A stretch of DNA of 64,000 nt from an uncultured Desulfobacteraceae bacterium (GTDB taxonomy: Bacteria; Desulfobacterota; Desulfobacteria; Desulfobacterales; Desulfatirhabdiaceae). The stretch lies in assembly GCA_903839535.1 (NCBI GenBank), contig CAIMCT010000068.1, forward strand, positions 1-64,000, given 5' to 3'. The notes below the pieces were generated by a model. The model saw only the letters and a list, made by a program, of their open reading frames with translations. It was not told the origin of the DNA and searched no databases. A program made the translations under genes and the position numbers. Positions 1-8,986 of this stretch are shown here, one piece after another (positions within the stretch are counted from its first letter, which is position 1; each line of letters begins with the position of its first letter).

Positions 1-46
1 GAGGACCCATATCGGCAGAAGCACCATTTTGTGATGGATCCGGGCT

Positions 47-139
47 TTACAAGAACAGCGGCAATAAAATCGAATCTCTTTTTCCCGATGAGCGAAATAT
101 AATCGGCAGCTCATCAATTCTTTCAATCCTGTGAGTCAT
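47..139 (-). pseudogene. possible transposase N-terminal remnant
   Basis: A 30-codon minus-strand reading frame begins with ATG at 139 behind a good ribosome binding site (GGAGG, 6 bases upstream) and starts MTHRIERIDELPIIF. That beginning resembles from memory the N-termini of IS1634-type transposases, but the frame stops after 30 codons. The sequence running on to the window edge gives no convincing continuation in another frame. It could equally be a chance short frame. Low confidence. Confidence 0.25.
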
Positions 140-296
140 CTTAACCTCCAATTTGTAGAGTTTATGATGACTATAACAGGATATTAACCCTTTGTCCCCA
201 GCAAAATCAAACGTAATTATAAAATGTTAAAAAAAATAAGCGAAATGTAAGATATATGTCAGTATCTCGGTATTATTGACGGGTTGCAATGACATC

Positions 297-334
297 AAAA
301 AAGGGGCAACCTGAAATCTCAGGCCACCCCCTTG
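297..334 (-). terminator. rho-independent terminator
   Basis: On the minus strand a stem-loop (arms AAGGGG/CCCCTT with an inner CCTGA/TCAGG pairing) is followed by a run of six T. It lies about 65 bases after the stop of the small lipoprotein gene and probably ends its transcript. Confidence 0.7.
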
Positions 335-398
335 GGTCTGGCTTACTTTATACATCAGAGGTAAAAATAAGCAGTTTACTTCCGGTCAGGCACAATTT

Positions 399-608
399 TT
401 AATGTCTGGCGTAAGAAATTCCCCACCATTTTTCTGCTGTTGATGTTTCTGCTGCTTTGTCGGTTACATTTTTAAATCCCCACCAACTGAATCCCAGATG
501 GCTCCAGGTTTTGTAATGAGAGTTGTGTTCCATGTATTCGGATTGTTTGACACCTGCGCATCCTGCCAGAAATATTCCCATTGCAATGATTAAAACCAAT
601 TTTTTCAT
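399..608 (-). CDS. small lipoprotein (69 aa)
   Basis: Short secreted lipoprotein of unknown role. The start at 608 is chosen because GGAGGG lies 6 to 8 bases upstream and because a signal peptide begins exactly there (MKKLVLIIAMGIFLAGC). FLAGC is a lipobox with the lipidated cysteine at residue 16. The mature part is about 53 residues and rich in Trp, His and Ser (SHYKTWSHLGFSWWGFKNVT), with no domain I recognise. The longer in-frame extension to 710 lacks a ribosome binding site. It stands alone, with a terminator downstream. The lipoprotein call is fairly sure; the function is unknown. Confidence 0.75.
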   Translation of the reverse strand: MKKLVLIIAMGIFLAGCAGVKQSEYMEHNSHYKTWSHLGFSWWGFKNVTDKAAETSTAEKWWGISYARH

Positions 609-1040
609 GAATTTCCCTCCTTTTATTGAATCATTAACAAAATAACAAAAATACCCTTCCCCATATTCTCCATGAATTTCATATAACAAAATCATAAAGA
701 GTGCAATCAAAATCCTGAAAAATATCCGTAACGGAGATCATCCCCTCCCAAGCACATAAAATTCGGATAAGCCTGCGAGCGCCACAACCGACATTTTCGG
801 CAAGAAATATTTATATTGTGAGGAGATCAAATAAGATATTGAAAAGCTGATCATGTTCTAATATAAATGCCAGTGGTATGGTCTATGTCGCCCCCATGAA
901 CGAAAATTGTTTCTCATGCGAAGGCGCAAAGGCGGTAGGGGCGACCGGCCGGTCGCCCTTACTTGTTTCGTGGTTTAAAAGTATTTTCACGGTAACATCT
1001 GTTTTGATGCCTTATAATCATAATCAGGAGGAGATAGGAA
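609..1040. other. intergenic region with one palindromic repeat
   Basis: No gene is supported here. It holds the divergent upstream regions of the small lipoprotein and the universal stress protein gene, plus one copy of the CGACCGGCCGGTCG palindrome at 935-962. I see no convincing promoter. Confidence 0.5.
935..962. repeat. 28-bp palindromic repeat, family A copy 1
   Basis: Near-perfect palindrome centred on CGACCGGCCGGTCG with outer arms GTAGGGG and CCCTTAC. The same element recurs at 19043-19070 and 24041-24068. It sits just upstream of the universal stress protein gene. Confidence 0.85.
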
Positions 1041-1514
1041 ATGGGACAGAAAATTCTGGTTGCCCTTGATGATTCCAGGAACGCGATGCGAACAATTGAG
1101 TTTATTACCAAAACATTTTCACCATCTGAAAACGACATTACCCTTTTTGGCGTTCTTCCCGATACTGCCGCGTTTTGCGACATGAACAGTCCTGAACTGA
1201 CCCCGTATTTTCTTTCTCAGCAAAGCAGTTTCTGCGAGATTGAAGAGCGAAAGAAACAACTGGTCGATCAAGCCCTGCAACAGGCAAAGGATATTCTGGT
1301 AAGGGCCGGTTTCGACAAAGATTGTATTCGCCTGAAAGTTCAGGTAAAGAAAAAAGGAATAGCCAGGGACATCATTGAAGAAGCCCATTGCGGGTATTCC
1401 ATTATCGTTATGGGGAGAAGAGGCCTTTCCGGAATCAAGGAGTTTTTGCTGGGAAGCGTGTCTCAAAAAGTCATTCATAGCGTGAAGGACATATCAGTGC
1501 TTATCGTGAATTAA
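1041..1514 (+). CDS. universal stress protein (UspA family)
   Basis: Cytoplasmic Usp-fold protein of 157 residues, the normal length for a single domain. The N-terminus KILVALDDSRNAMRTIEF is the typical first strand and helix. The C-terminus carries the ATP-binding signature G-x2-G-x9-G-S (GRRGLSGIKEFLLGS) followed by VSQKVIHSVKDISVLIV. This places it with the ATP-binding Usp subgroup, whose members help in stress survival and may bind or hydrolyse ATP. The ATG at 1041 follows AGGAGGAGATAGGAA. The gene is monocistronic, between a palindromic repeat and the convergent kinase gene. The exact physiological role cannot be told from sequence. Confidence 0.93.
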   Translation: MGQKILVALDDSRNAMRTIEFITKTFSPSENDITLFGVLPDTAAFCDMNSPELTPYFLSQQSSFCEIEERKKQLVDQALQQAKDILVRAGFDKDCIRLKVQVKKKGIARDIIEEAHCGYSIIVMGRRGLSGIKEFLLGSVSQKVIHSVKDISVLIVN

Positions 1515-1750
1515 TACAATGCTGGGGGTGTATGAACTGAACCGGGTAGAATTACTTGCGATGTCTTTTCTCGCCTGGGCCTGCTCCTGTCAGCAGTATC
1601 TGGCTGTACGCCAGGTACCTTCCGTTTACGATATCGGCAGATGCTCAGCGAGGCAATAAATGCAATTATTCTGTTTGCAGCGTGGCAAAAGAAGATCACT
1701 TTGGAAGAGGAGGGGGGAGTGAACGGTTGCCACCGATAAAAATAATGATT
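1515..1750. other. short intergenic region, possible decayed lipoprotein frame
   Basis: No intact gene. One plus-strand frame ending at 1739 reads LLLSAVSGCTPGTF and then a hydrophobic and charged stretch, which looks like the body of a small lipoprotein. It has no start codon in frame, so it is either a frameshifted relic or chance. Confidence 0.25.
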
Positions 1751-2950
1751 TTAATGTGTTACCGGCAGGATGACTGTAATATGTGTCCCAATGCCAGGTT
1801 GAGAAACAATTTCAATTTCGCCCTGGTGCTTCCTGATGATATCGCGGCTGATTGGAAGACCAAGACCAGTGCCAATATTTTCGGGTTTGGTGGTAAAAAA
1901 CGGTTCAAAAATCCTTTTCATATCTTCTTCAGCAATTCCCTTGCCGGAATCACTGATTTCAATGCTTATCTGCCCGCCTGGTAATACACGGGTGACAATC
2001 GCTATGCGCCCCTCCTTTTCAATGGCATGGCAGGCATTGATTAATATGTTCATGAGAACTTGATTGATTTGACCTATATGGCATTCAACTTCAGGCAGAC
2101 TGCCCAAAATCTTTTCAATGGTAATCCGGTTTTTAAATTCGTTGTGCATGATATTCAACGTGGTTTCAATGGCCCGATTGATATCAGCTTTGATAAATTC
2201 TTCGGACATTGATGATTTCGCTACCCTCCGGACATCGTCCAGGATGGTTTTGGCCCTTTCAGCACCGACCTGAGAGCGTTCAACGATTTCCAGTAACCGG
2301 TTTTTGAGATAATCATAGTTTATGGCCTTTTTTTGTTCAAGAATGATGGCCTTAACCATATCATTCACCGGCAGTGTGCATAAAGCATCCATGAAAACAA
2401 GTATTTTTTGGATGAATTTTCTTAAATTATCCAGGTTAGAACTGATAAAGCCCAATGGATTGCTGATTTCATGGACTATCCCCGGCAGTAGCTCCCCTAA
2501 TGCCGCCATCCGGCCTGCTTTTTCAAGTATGGCCTTGTTTTTTTCATTTTTTTCAAGCTGGTGTGTCAGGTGGGCAAACAATACGTCCATCACAATACTG
2601 GCGATTTCCCTTCCTGCCAATCCTGAATGCATGCCTTTTTCCGGATTTGTTTCTTGAATCATACGGATAAACGAATGTATTTCGGTATAACTCGTCAGCA
2701 GAACCGGCGGACCAAAATATCTTCCAGCCGCCACTTGTTCTCCGCCGTAGTTTAAAATGAAAGACTGTTTCATTCGGGTAAGGGGCTGATCAGACAGGAT
2801 CAGATCAACGGCATTTGCGGACATGGTTTCCAAAACTTCATCTTGTTTTTTCGCTTTCACAATACGATACCGCTGTCCCAATGTTTTGGAGATCAAGTCA
2901 AGCAATTCCGGATCACTTTCAATGACTAAGATTGTTATAGCCTGATGCAT
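1751..2950 (-). CDS. sensor histidine kinase with degenerate N-terminal receiver
   Basis: Probably soluble two-component kinase of 399 residues. Residues 1-115 have a receiver-like fold with a possible phospho-acceptor Asp54 (LILSDQPL). The acidic pair is ES instead of DD (LVIESDPE) and no conserved Lys-Pro is evident, so this receiver may not be phosphorylated normally. A HisKA-type dimerisation segment carries His160 in GIVHEISNPLGF, followed by the N box (NILINACHAI, about 301-310) and G boxes (SDSGKGIAEED, then FFTTKPENIGTGLGLPIS). The start at 2950 has GGAGA 8 bases upstream; an upstream extension to 3043 does not. It is the last gene of the minus-strand signalling island, 355 bases beyond the receiver-PAS gene, so it may have its own promoter. 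Input signal unknown. Confidence 0.88.
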   Translation of the reverse strand: MHQAITILVIESDPELLDLISKTLGQRYRIVKAKKQDEVLETMSANAVDLILSDQPLTRMKQSFILNYGGEQVAAGRYFGPPVLLTSYTEIHSFIRMIQETNPEKGMHSGLAGREIASIVMDVLFAHLTHQLEKNEKNKAILEKAGRMAALGELLPGIVHEISNPLGFISSNLDNLRKFIQKILVFMDALCTLPVNDMVKAIILEQKKAINYDYLKNRLLEIVERSQVGAERAKTILDDVRRVAKSSMSEEFIKADINRAIETTLNIMHNEFKNRITIEKILGSLPEVECHIGQINQVLMNILINACHAIEKEGRIAIVTRVLPGGQISIEISDSGKGIAEEDMKRIFEPFFTTKPENIGTGLGLPISRDIIRKHQGEIEIVSQPGIGTHITVILPVTH

Positions 2951-3305
2951 GTTAAAATCTCCGTAAAAATATGCTACAGTTTTAAGAAAAATATCGATAA
3001 TAAAACCATCTGCAAAAGAAAAATCAGAACGTGATAATATCATCTCACGAATTCTGACTGCTAATTGTGGGCGGACAATAAGATTGGATTATAACAAGAA
3101 AGATAGTTTGAGGATGAGCAAGTCGAATGCGGCAATGAAAAAAATAAATCATTTAAATGTCATATAGGCCATAGAAAAGCGGATGGTATTTGAGCTGAAC
3201 GCAAGCCGTCTTAATTAAAATCAAATTAATTTTAAATGGCGGAAAGTCACATATAAAGCTGGTTGTCCATCAGCCAAATCCCATCAGCCAAATCCCATCT
3301 AAAAG
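2951..3305. other. intergenic region between two signalling genes
   Basis: No gene is supported. A/T-rich upstream region of the kinase gene, with a 14-base tandem duplication at 3268-3295. No clear promoter or terminator found. Confidence 0.5.
3268..3295. repeat. 14-bp tandem duplication
   Basis: The unit CCATCAGCCAAATC occurs twice in direct succession just downstream of the receiver-PAS gene stop. Confidence 0.8.
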
Positions 3306-4082
3306 TCAAATAGCCTTAAAAATAAAGCCAATTGGCAGGAAATCGCCGCTCTCATTATTAAATGTCATGCTTAGATTCAACGACTTGATTAAATGGTCAA
3401 AGCCTGTGACAGTAACTTTATTAAATACAAGTTCGCCTTTTGAATATTTCTCCTCAAGCGAAGCGTCGATCTGGAATCGTTCTTTGTAAGGTTGACCTTT
3501 AATCTTTTCAAGGTCGGAACAAGACAGGATTTCCAAGCCTTTGTTATTCAGATACTCAATCTGGCCTTTTTCATTAATGATACAAATGCCTGAGGGATAG
3601 CTTTCTATAAAGCTCACCAGGAGGTTGTGAAAATAATTTGCGTTGTCAAAATTTTTCTTGATAATTTCACCGTCTTTGCACATTTTTTCTAAAAAAACAT
3701 CCGCTTTATAAAGCGACAAAAAACTATTGACGGTCATAATAATTTTTTCATTGTCCCAGGGTTTGCTGAAATATCTATCCACCCTTCCTATGTTGATGGC
3801 ATCAATGGAGGCATTGATATCCGCATAACCGGTCAGGAGTATTTTTTTGCATTTTGGCTTTATTTGATTCACCTTCGCCATAAGTTCCGTTCCGGTCATT
3901 CCAGGCATCCGCTGATCTGAAATCACGGCGAAGATGTCCTCCTCGGCAAGGATTTTTAGTGCATCCTCACCATTCAAAGCGATTCTAACCTGATATGTGT
4001 CGATAAAAGTATCGTACAATGTATCCAGGATATCTTTTTCATCATCCACACAAAGAATTTTATATTGATTTTGAACTGTCAT
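3306..4082 (-). CDS. response regulator receiver with PAS domain
   Basis: A 258-residue protein. Residues 5-125 form a complete receiver: acidic pair Asp13-Asp14 (CVDDEKD), phospho-acceptor Asp56 (ISDQRMPGM), LLTGYAD, and Lys107 (YFSKPWDNE). The SKPW signature is common in receivers of RpfG-like regulators. Residues about 155-255 look like a PAS domain (SFIESYPSGICIINEKGQIEYLN). No DNA-binding, HD-GYP, GGDEF or kinase domain follows, so the output must pass to a partner, plausibly a neighbouring kinase. The ATG at 4082 is preferred because GGAGG lies 8 bases upstream; two in-frame ATGs slightly further up are too close to it. Located between two kinase genes on the same strand. Confidence 0.85.
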   Translation of the reverse strand: MTVQNQYKILCVDDEKDILDTLYDTFIDTYQVRIALNGEDALKILAEEDIFAVISDQRMPGMTGTELMAKVNQIKPKCKKILLTGYADINASIDAINIGRVDRYFSKPWDNEKIIMTVNSFLSLYKADVFLEKMCKDGEIIKKNFDNANYFHNLLVSFIESYPSGICIINEKGQIEYLNNKGLEILSCSDLEKIKGQPYKERFQIDASLEEKYSKGELVFNKVTVTGFDHLIKSLNLSMTFNNESGDFLPIGFIFKAI

Positions 4083-4351
4083 TTTCATATCCTCCAAACA
4101 CGTTAATTTTATTCAAACAAATTGAACAGATGTGTTTATAATAACGAAAAATTACGTCGATAATCGGGCAATATTGAATTTTATCCGGTCATGGGGTTTT
4201 AGAAATACAGACCAGTTTGAGCAAAAACTCCAAAATTATTCAACTTCAAGAAAATTGCAATCAAAAGCAACCAGTTATTATTTTCATTATGGGATTTATA
4301 TTTATACGAAGATCAATACGCTGAATTCAGTAGTGTGTCAACTCACGTTTA

Positions 4352-7300
4352 TCATAACAGCCGTTTACCGTCAATCGTCAACGGTCGATGGCTGTAACCG
4401 GTTTTGCGTTCAGTAAGCCATTTTGATGCCATCAAGAGCAGATCTGATCTGGTAAATGGTTTGGACAGAAAGTCATCCATTCCGGCCTCAAGACAAAGCT
4501 GCTTATTCTCACTCATGGCATGAGCTGTCATCGCTATGATCGGGACTCTGTGCATCGTCTCCTTGTCGTTCCTATTTTCCATTGCTGCAAGCTCTGATTC
4601 AAAATCCCTGATGGCTTTTGTAGCCTGATATCCATCCATGACAGGCATTTGCACGTCCATGAATATCAGTTCATAATGGCTGCGTTTGAATGCGTCAATA
4701 GCCTGCTTGCCATCTTCAGCCAGACCCACCTGATAGCCTGCATGCTCAAGGTGTCTTTTTGCAACCATTTGATTTGTAGGATAGTCTTCCACCAGAAGGA
4801 CACGCCTCCTCCGCGCCTCCTCCGCGATGGAGTGTCTGGTCACAAGGTCAATTTTTCCGCCATTCTCGCCGCTCATCGAAGATACGAGGACTCTATCTAT
4901 GGCTCCGCGGAGTTCCTTTCCTCTTATGGGCTTTGTCAGATATCCCTCTATCCCGATATCTCGACAGGTCTTTCCATCGCCGGCATTGCCATAAGCAGTA
5001 ATGACAATGATCGGGACTGAGTTGAAAGATTCCACGCTTCTTATCTCTCGCGCAAGATCAAAACCATTGACATCTGGCATGTTGAGATCACTCAGAACAA
5101 GGTTGACCTGTTCCCCTGAGGCGATATATCTCTTGAGGATGGAGAGAGCTTCTTTTGCACTTGTCGCTTCAACAGGAATGAAGCCCCATGAGTTTACATA
5201 TTCAACTATTGTTTGGCGGCTGGTTTTGTTGTCACCAACAACGAGCACCCCTACTTCACAGTTGACCGGAGAACGGAGAACGGTGAACGGTGAACGGCTG
5301 TTATCATTGCTCAGGGGCAATTCCTTGTTTCTGTGGAAAACGGTCTCGCTCTGTTTTGAAAAAACAACGGTAAACCAGAAGGTGGAACCCTTTCCTTCCT
5401 CGCTATCAACGCCTATTTCTCCTCCCATCATTTCAGTCAGTTGCTTTGAAATTGTGGTGCCAAGCCCTGTTCCTCCATATTTTCTGGTGGTCGAGCCGTC
5501 CGCCTGTGTGAAGCTTTCAAAAACAATTGCCTGCTTTTCTTTAGAGATTCCAATGCCTGTATCTTTTACAATAAATCGCAGCTTGATCTTGTCCCCCATA
5601 TCTTGTGTCGGCTCTGCCTTAACGTAAATTCCGCCCTCATGAGTAAACTTGAAGGCATTGTCTATCAGGTTCTTCAGTATCTGCCTTAGGCGGCCAGGAT
5701 CTCCCACTACCCGGGTCGGTGTTTCCGGCGAGATAAAAAATATTAATTCAAGCCCTTTATTAATCGTCCGGTATGAAAAACTCTCCGTCATGTCTTCAAA
5801 AAGGTTTCTCAGGTCAAAGGGAATCTGCTCAATCTCAAGTTTTCCAGACTCTATTTTAGAGAAATCAAGGATTTCATTGATGATTCCAAGCAGTGAATTG
5901 GCCTCCTTGGTGATGGTGCCGACAATATGTTTCTGTTCTTCATCAAGTTCTGTTTTAAGGCAAACTTCCGCCATTCCCAGGATGCCATTCAGAGGTGTCC
6001 GTATCTCGTGACTCATGTTAGCAAGAAACTGACTTTTGGCTTTGTTTGCATATTCAGATTTCCGCATGGCTTCCGCCAGCTCACTTGTACGCGCAGTTAT
6101 CATCTCCTCCAGGAGTTCCCTGTGGTTCTTAAGTTCAAGTTCTATTTTCTTCCTCTCTGAGACATCACGCGCAATACCACGAAATCCGGTTGGCATCCCC
6201 TCCGGGCTTACCATAAGAGATACAGACACCTCGATATGCCTTCTGGCACCACCCTTTTGAATAACTTCCCATTCAAAACCCTTGGAGGGAACCCTGGTTA
6301 CAAGTATCTCGTTGAAAGCCTGAAAGACTTTTTTGGCATTTTCAGGGTCCATGTACGCCCTGTTGTTCAAACCCAATAATTCTTCCCTGGGGTAATTGAG
6401 GATATTGCAAATTGAACGATTGAAGAACGTCAAGTTGCCTGTCAGATCAACTTCAAAGTATCCATCTTCGATGCTCTCAAGGATATTTCGATATTTTTCC
6501 TCAGATTTTCGAAGATTTTCCTCCACACGCTTCCGATCCGTGATGTCGCGAGATACTGAACTGATACCCACGGCCTTTTGTGCAGCGTCGCGCATAAATG
6601 ACAGGCTGTTCTCCAACCAAATGATGGAACCATCTTTTTTGTATTGCGCCAATTCCAGAATGCGGTTTCTGTCAGGATCAGCCGTACCGCTATCTTCCAA
6701 TTTCATCTCTTCTTCAAAGAACTTGGCGGCTATCGTCAGGGATTCGGGTGTCAGGGTTTGGTCCAGGGTTTGCGCCATAGCCTCTTCCGGGGTGTATCCC
6801 CGAACACGCGTGACGGAAGGGCTAACGTATGTAAACCGCAGATTCATGTCCAGGACAGATATGATGTCCGCCATATTATTCATCACCCAACGGTACTTCT
6901 CTTCGCTCTGCCGCAACGCCTCCTCCGCCTGCTTGCGTACGGTAATGTTCCTACCTACGCCCAGGATGGACAACTGCTTACCGTTTTCGTCCCGGATTTG
7001 ACTAAACGTGTTTTCCGACCATAAAGTCGAGCCGTCTTTATTGTAGAACTCCAGTTCCAGTGGACACGCAAAATATGTTGGATCCGCCTGCGCCTTGGGC
7101 ATCTCGATGGAAAAAAACTCCATCGCCGACTGGAAAGATGTCGCAGTAAGTTGCTTATCCAGCGGAAGTTGCACAATCTCCTCAAATGTGTATCCCCGTA
7201 TCTTCTCCACAGATGGACTGATGTATGTCGGTTTTAAGTTCAGGTCCATGAGCCATATCTGATCTTGTGCGTTATCCGCCAGCAAACGATACTGTGCTTC

Positions 7301-8932
7301 GCTTTTATTTAGTGCATCCTCCACCTTCTTGCGGTCGGTGATGTCGCGCGTACTCCCCTGCAGACCAGTGACATTTCCATCGGTGTCGCGGACAGCCCTG
7401 ACCAACGACTCTGTCCAGATGGTACCTCCGTCCTTTCGGTACATCTCAAGTTCCACGATGCGGTCGGCCCATCGGTCGGTCAGCGGCTTGGTATTTTCTT
7501 CTTCGGCTATCTGCAGGAGCAAGGGCACGGATACAGGCGTGATTGTTTGCTCCAAGGCAATGCGGTTAGCCTCATCCGGGGAGTACCCACGCAGCTTCCT
7601 GATGGACGGGCTGTGATAGGTGAAGGCCCCATCCATGTTTAACATCCAGATCGTGTCGGAGGCATTTTCCGCCAGGAGCCGGTACTTCTCCTCGCTCTCT
7701 TGAATGTCTTTTTTTGAGCTTTCTTTCTCCTGGATTAGATTGTCCAAATCAAGTTTGATGACAGCCAGAGCGTCCAGAACTGGTTTCAACGGGTGTTCCT
7801 CGTTCATGCCGTCTAACGAGATTCCTGCCTGATCCCAGTTAATTCCTCCGATCACCTGGAGCATCTCGTTGGCAAATCCTTTGAGCTGCTCCTCCGTATA
7901 GGTTTTGACCTCTGACTTCTGACTTTTCCCGCCAGAATCCACTCCTGTTTCTTGGATTCTTTCTCTCTCCGTGATCTCCAGAGCGTCCTGAAGGTCCTTG
8001 GCGACCATTACCGGAATTGAAACAAATGGTCTGTTTATCGCAACCAGCGCTTTCATGAAATTATTGAGACCAAAAATCACCGATAACCGGCAGGGGGTTT
8101 TCTTGTTTAACTCCTTTAACCCATGCAGATACTTCAATCTTGCTCTCCAGGGGATACTCTCAAATCTCTCCCAATTGATTATACGATAATAGTAGCCCTT
8201 TTCGGACAGACCGGCCTCATGAAGCACTTTCTCGTGTAATTCAAAGTATTTATCAACGTGAGATTCTCTTTGCTTTCCCCGCGCAATGGTGTAGAGGATG
8301 TCATCTCCGATCAGTTCAAATGATATTCCATACTCTTCAATATCCAGCGCCCACCCATCCTTCTTAAGCCTGGGATAGAGTCTTGAACCCACATCGATGC
8401 CACCTTGCCGCAAAACCTTCAAAGCATTTCGAACAGCCTCCCTGTAGTCTTTCGCTACAACGACAGGTATGACGGTTTTGTGCAGTCTCAACCCGACCTG
8501 AAACATGAATTTTATAAGGAATGGGGCCTCAAACACCCAGAATCCCTGAAGATGTCCCTTCACTTGTTCTTTCAATAAAAAATTTGTCAAGATCATCCGC
8601 CCCCCTCTTGACGAGGTATCAGCCAGCATCCGATAGTCTCTTAATTCGGCATATTTCCCGTCAGACAGACCTGCCTCGTCGATGACCTCTGCTCTTTTCT
8701 CAAGAAGAGATATTGATCCCTTTTCGCTTAAGTTACCTTTCAGGGTTATCAGGAGAATCGCTTCGCCAATGATGCTGTATGTCGCATAGTAATCGGAATC
8801 CAACTTGATTTCTGTCCACTCAGGCCTGGTTATTATGGACAAACCTGAAACAGGGCAAACGCTCTTGTAGCCGCCACAAGAGCATCGGCTAAGAGATTGG
8901 TCAGGGGGGAAAAACTGGCTGTCGTTTGGCAT
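4352..8932 (-). CDS. multi-PAS hybrid sensor histidine kinase (1526 aa)
   Basis: Very large hybrid kinase with no obvious membrane segment. Domains in order: a duplicated unknown domain (about 45-165 and 200-325, each ending in a segment like IPVMVAKDLQDAL); four PAS/PAC modules (about 412-535, 545-670, 675-800, 810-930); HisKA with His975 (MSHEIRTPLNG); HATPase (DNAFKFTHEGG, DTGIGIS, YGGTGLGTTIS, to about 1195); receiver 1 with Asp1282; receiver 2 with Asp1426 and acidic pair Glu1382-Asp1383. Receiver 1 has Gly-Asp where Asp-Asp is usual (VLVVGDNKTSR), so its phosphorylation may be impaired. The start has AGAGGA about 8 bases upstream. Codons about 14-25 are made from a dispersed palindromic repeat, and two linkers contain heptamer repeats. 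It follows the receiver-kinase gene by 54 bases in the same operon. The class is certain; the signal is unknown. Confidence 0.92.
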   Translation of the reverse strand: MPNDSQFFPPDQSLSRCSCGGYKSVCPVSGLSIITRPEWTEIKLDSDYYATYSIIGEAILLITLKGNLSEKGSISLLEKRAEVIDEAGLSDGKYAELRDYRMLADTSSRGGRMILTNFLLKEQVKGHLQGFWVFEAPFLIKFMFQVGLRLHKTVIPVVVAKDYREAVRNALKVLRQGGIDVGSRLYPRLKKDGWALDIEEYGISFELIGDDILYTIARGKQRESHVDKYFELHEKVLHEAGLSEKGYYYRIINWERFESIPWRARLKYLHGLKELNKKTPCRLSVIFGLNNFMKALVAINRPFVSIPVMVAKDLQDALEITERERIQETGVDSGGKSQKSEVKTYTEEQLKGFANEMLQVIGGINWDQAGISLDGMNEEHPLKPVLDALAVIKLDLDNLIQEKESSKKDIQESEEKYRLLAENASDTIWMLNMDGAFTYHSPSIRKLRGYSPDEANRIALEQTITPVSVPLLLQIAEEENTKPLTDRWADRIVELEMYRKDGGTIWTESLVRAVRDTDGNVTGLQGSTRDITDRKKVEDALNKSEAQYRLLADNAQDQIWLMDLNLKPTYISPSVEKIRGYTFEEIVQLPLDKQLTATSFQSAMEFFSIEMPKAQADPTYFACPLELEFYNKDGSTLWSENTFSQIRDENGKQLSILGVGRNITVRKQAEEALRQSEEKYRWVMNNMADIISVLDMNLRFTYVSPSVTRVRGYTPEEAMAQTLDQTLTPESLTIAAKFFEEEMKLEDSGTADPDRNRILELAQYKKDGSIIWLENSLSFMRDAAQKAVGISSVSRDITDRKRVEENLRKSEEKYRNILESIEDGYFEVDLTGNLTFFNRSICNILNYPREELLGLNNRAYMDPENAKKVFQAFNEILVTRVPSKGFEWEVIQKGGARRHIEVSVSLMVSPEGMPTGFRGIARDVSERKKIELELKNHRELLEEMITARTSELAEAMRKSEYANKAKSQFLANMSHEIRTPLNGILGMAEVCLKTELDEEQKHIVGTITKEANSLLGIINEILDFSKIESGKLEIEQIPFDLRNLFEDMTESFSYRTINKGLELIFFISPETPTRVVGDPGRLRQILKNLIDNAFKFTHEGGIYVKAEPTQDMGDKIKLRFIVKDTGIGISKEKQAIVFESFTQADGSTTRKYGGTGLGTTISKQLTEMMGGEIGVDSEEGKGSTFWFTVVFSKQSETVFHRNKELPLSNDNSRSPFTVLRSPVNCEVGVLVVGDNKTSRQTIVEYVNSWGFIPVEATSAKEALSILKRYIASGEQVNLVLSDLNMPDVNGFDLAREIRSVESFNSVPIIVITAYGNAGDGKTCRDIGIEGYLTKPIRGKELRGAIDRVLVSSMSGENGGKIDLVTRHSIAEEARRRRVLLVEDYPTNQMVAKRHLEHAGYQVGLAEDGKQAIDAFKRSHYELIFMDVQMPVMDGYQATKAIRDFESELAAMENRNDKETMHRVPIIAMTAHAMSENKQLCLEAGMDDFLSKPFTRSDLLLMASKWLTERKTGYSHRPLTIDGKRLL
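5267..5297. repeat. heptamer tandem repeat inside kinase linker
   Basis: Four consecutive 7-base units (CGGAGAA twice, CGGTGAA twice, then CGG). They lie in the coding sequence for the linker between the ATPase domain and receiver 1 of the large hybrid kinase. Seven-base units shift frame, so the expansion encodes changing residues (part of NSRSPFTVLRSPV). Confidence 0.8.
7907..7927. repeat. heptamer tandem repeat inside kinase N-terminal linker
   Basis: Three imperfect 7-base units (GACCTCT, GACTTCT, GACTTTT). They lie in the coding sequence for the linker between the duplicated N-terminal domain and the first PAS module of the large hybrid kinase. Confidence 0.6.
8860..8892. repeat. 33-bp palindromic repeat, family C copy 1
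   Basis: Begins CGCTCTTGTAGCCG and ends TCGGCTAA, with an internal inverted CTCTTGT/ACAAGAG. It matches 24492-24524 at 31 of 33 positions by eye. It lies inside the first codons of the 1526-residue hybrid kinase. Confidence 0.85.
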
Positions 8933-8986
8933 GAACTTCCTCTTATAAAAGGCAGGGCACAGGATGCAGGTAGAAACCCCTGCTCC

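Noticed and set aside
609-710. N-terminal extension of the small lipoprotein
   Set aside because: It would place a signal peptide in the middle of the protein and has no ribosome binding site.
878-1069. 63-codon plus-strand frame
   Set aside because: It spans a palindromic repeat and overlaps the stress-protein start, with no homology that I recognise.
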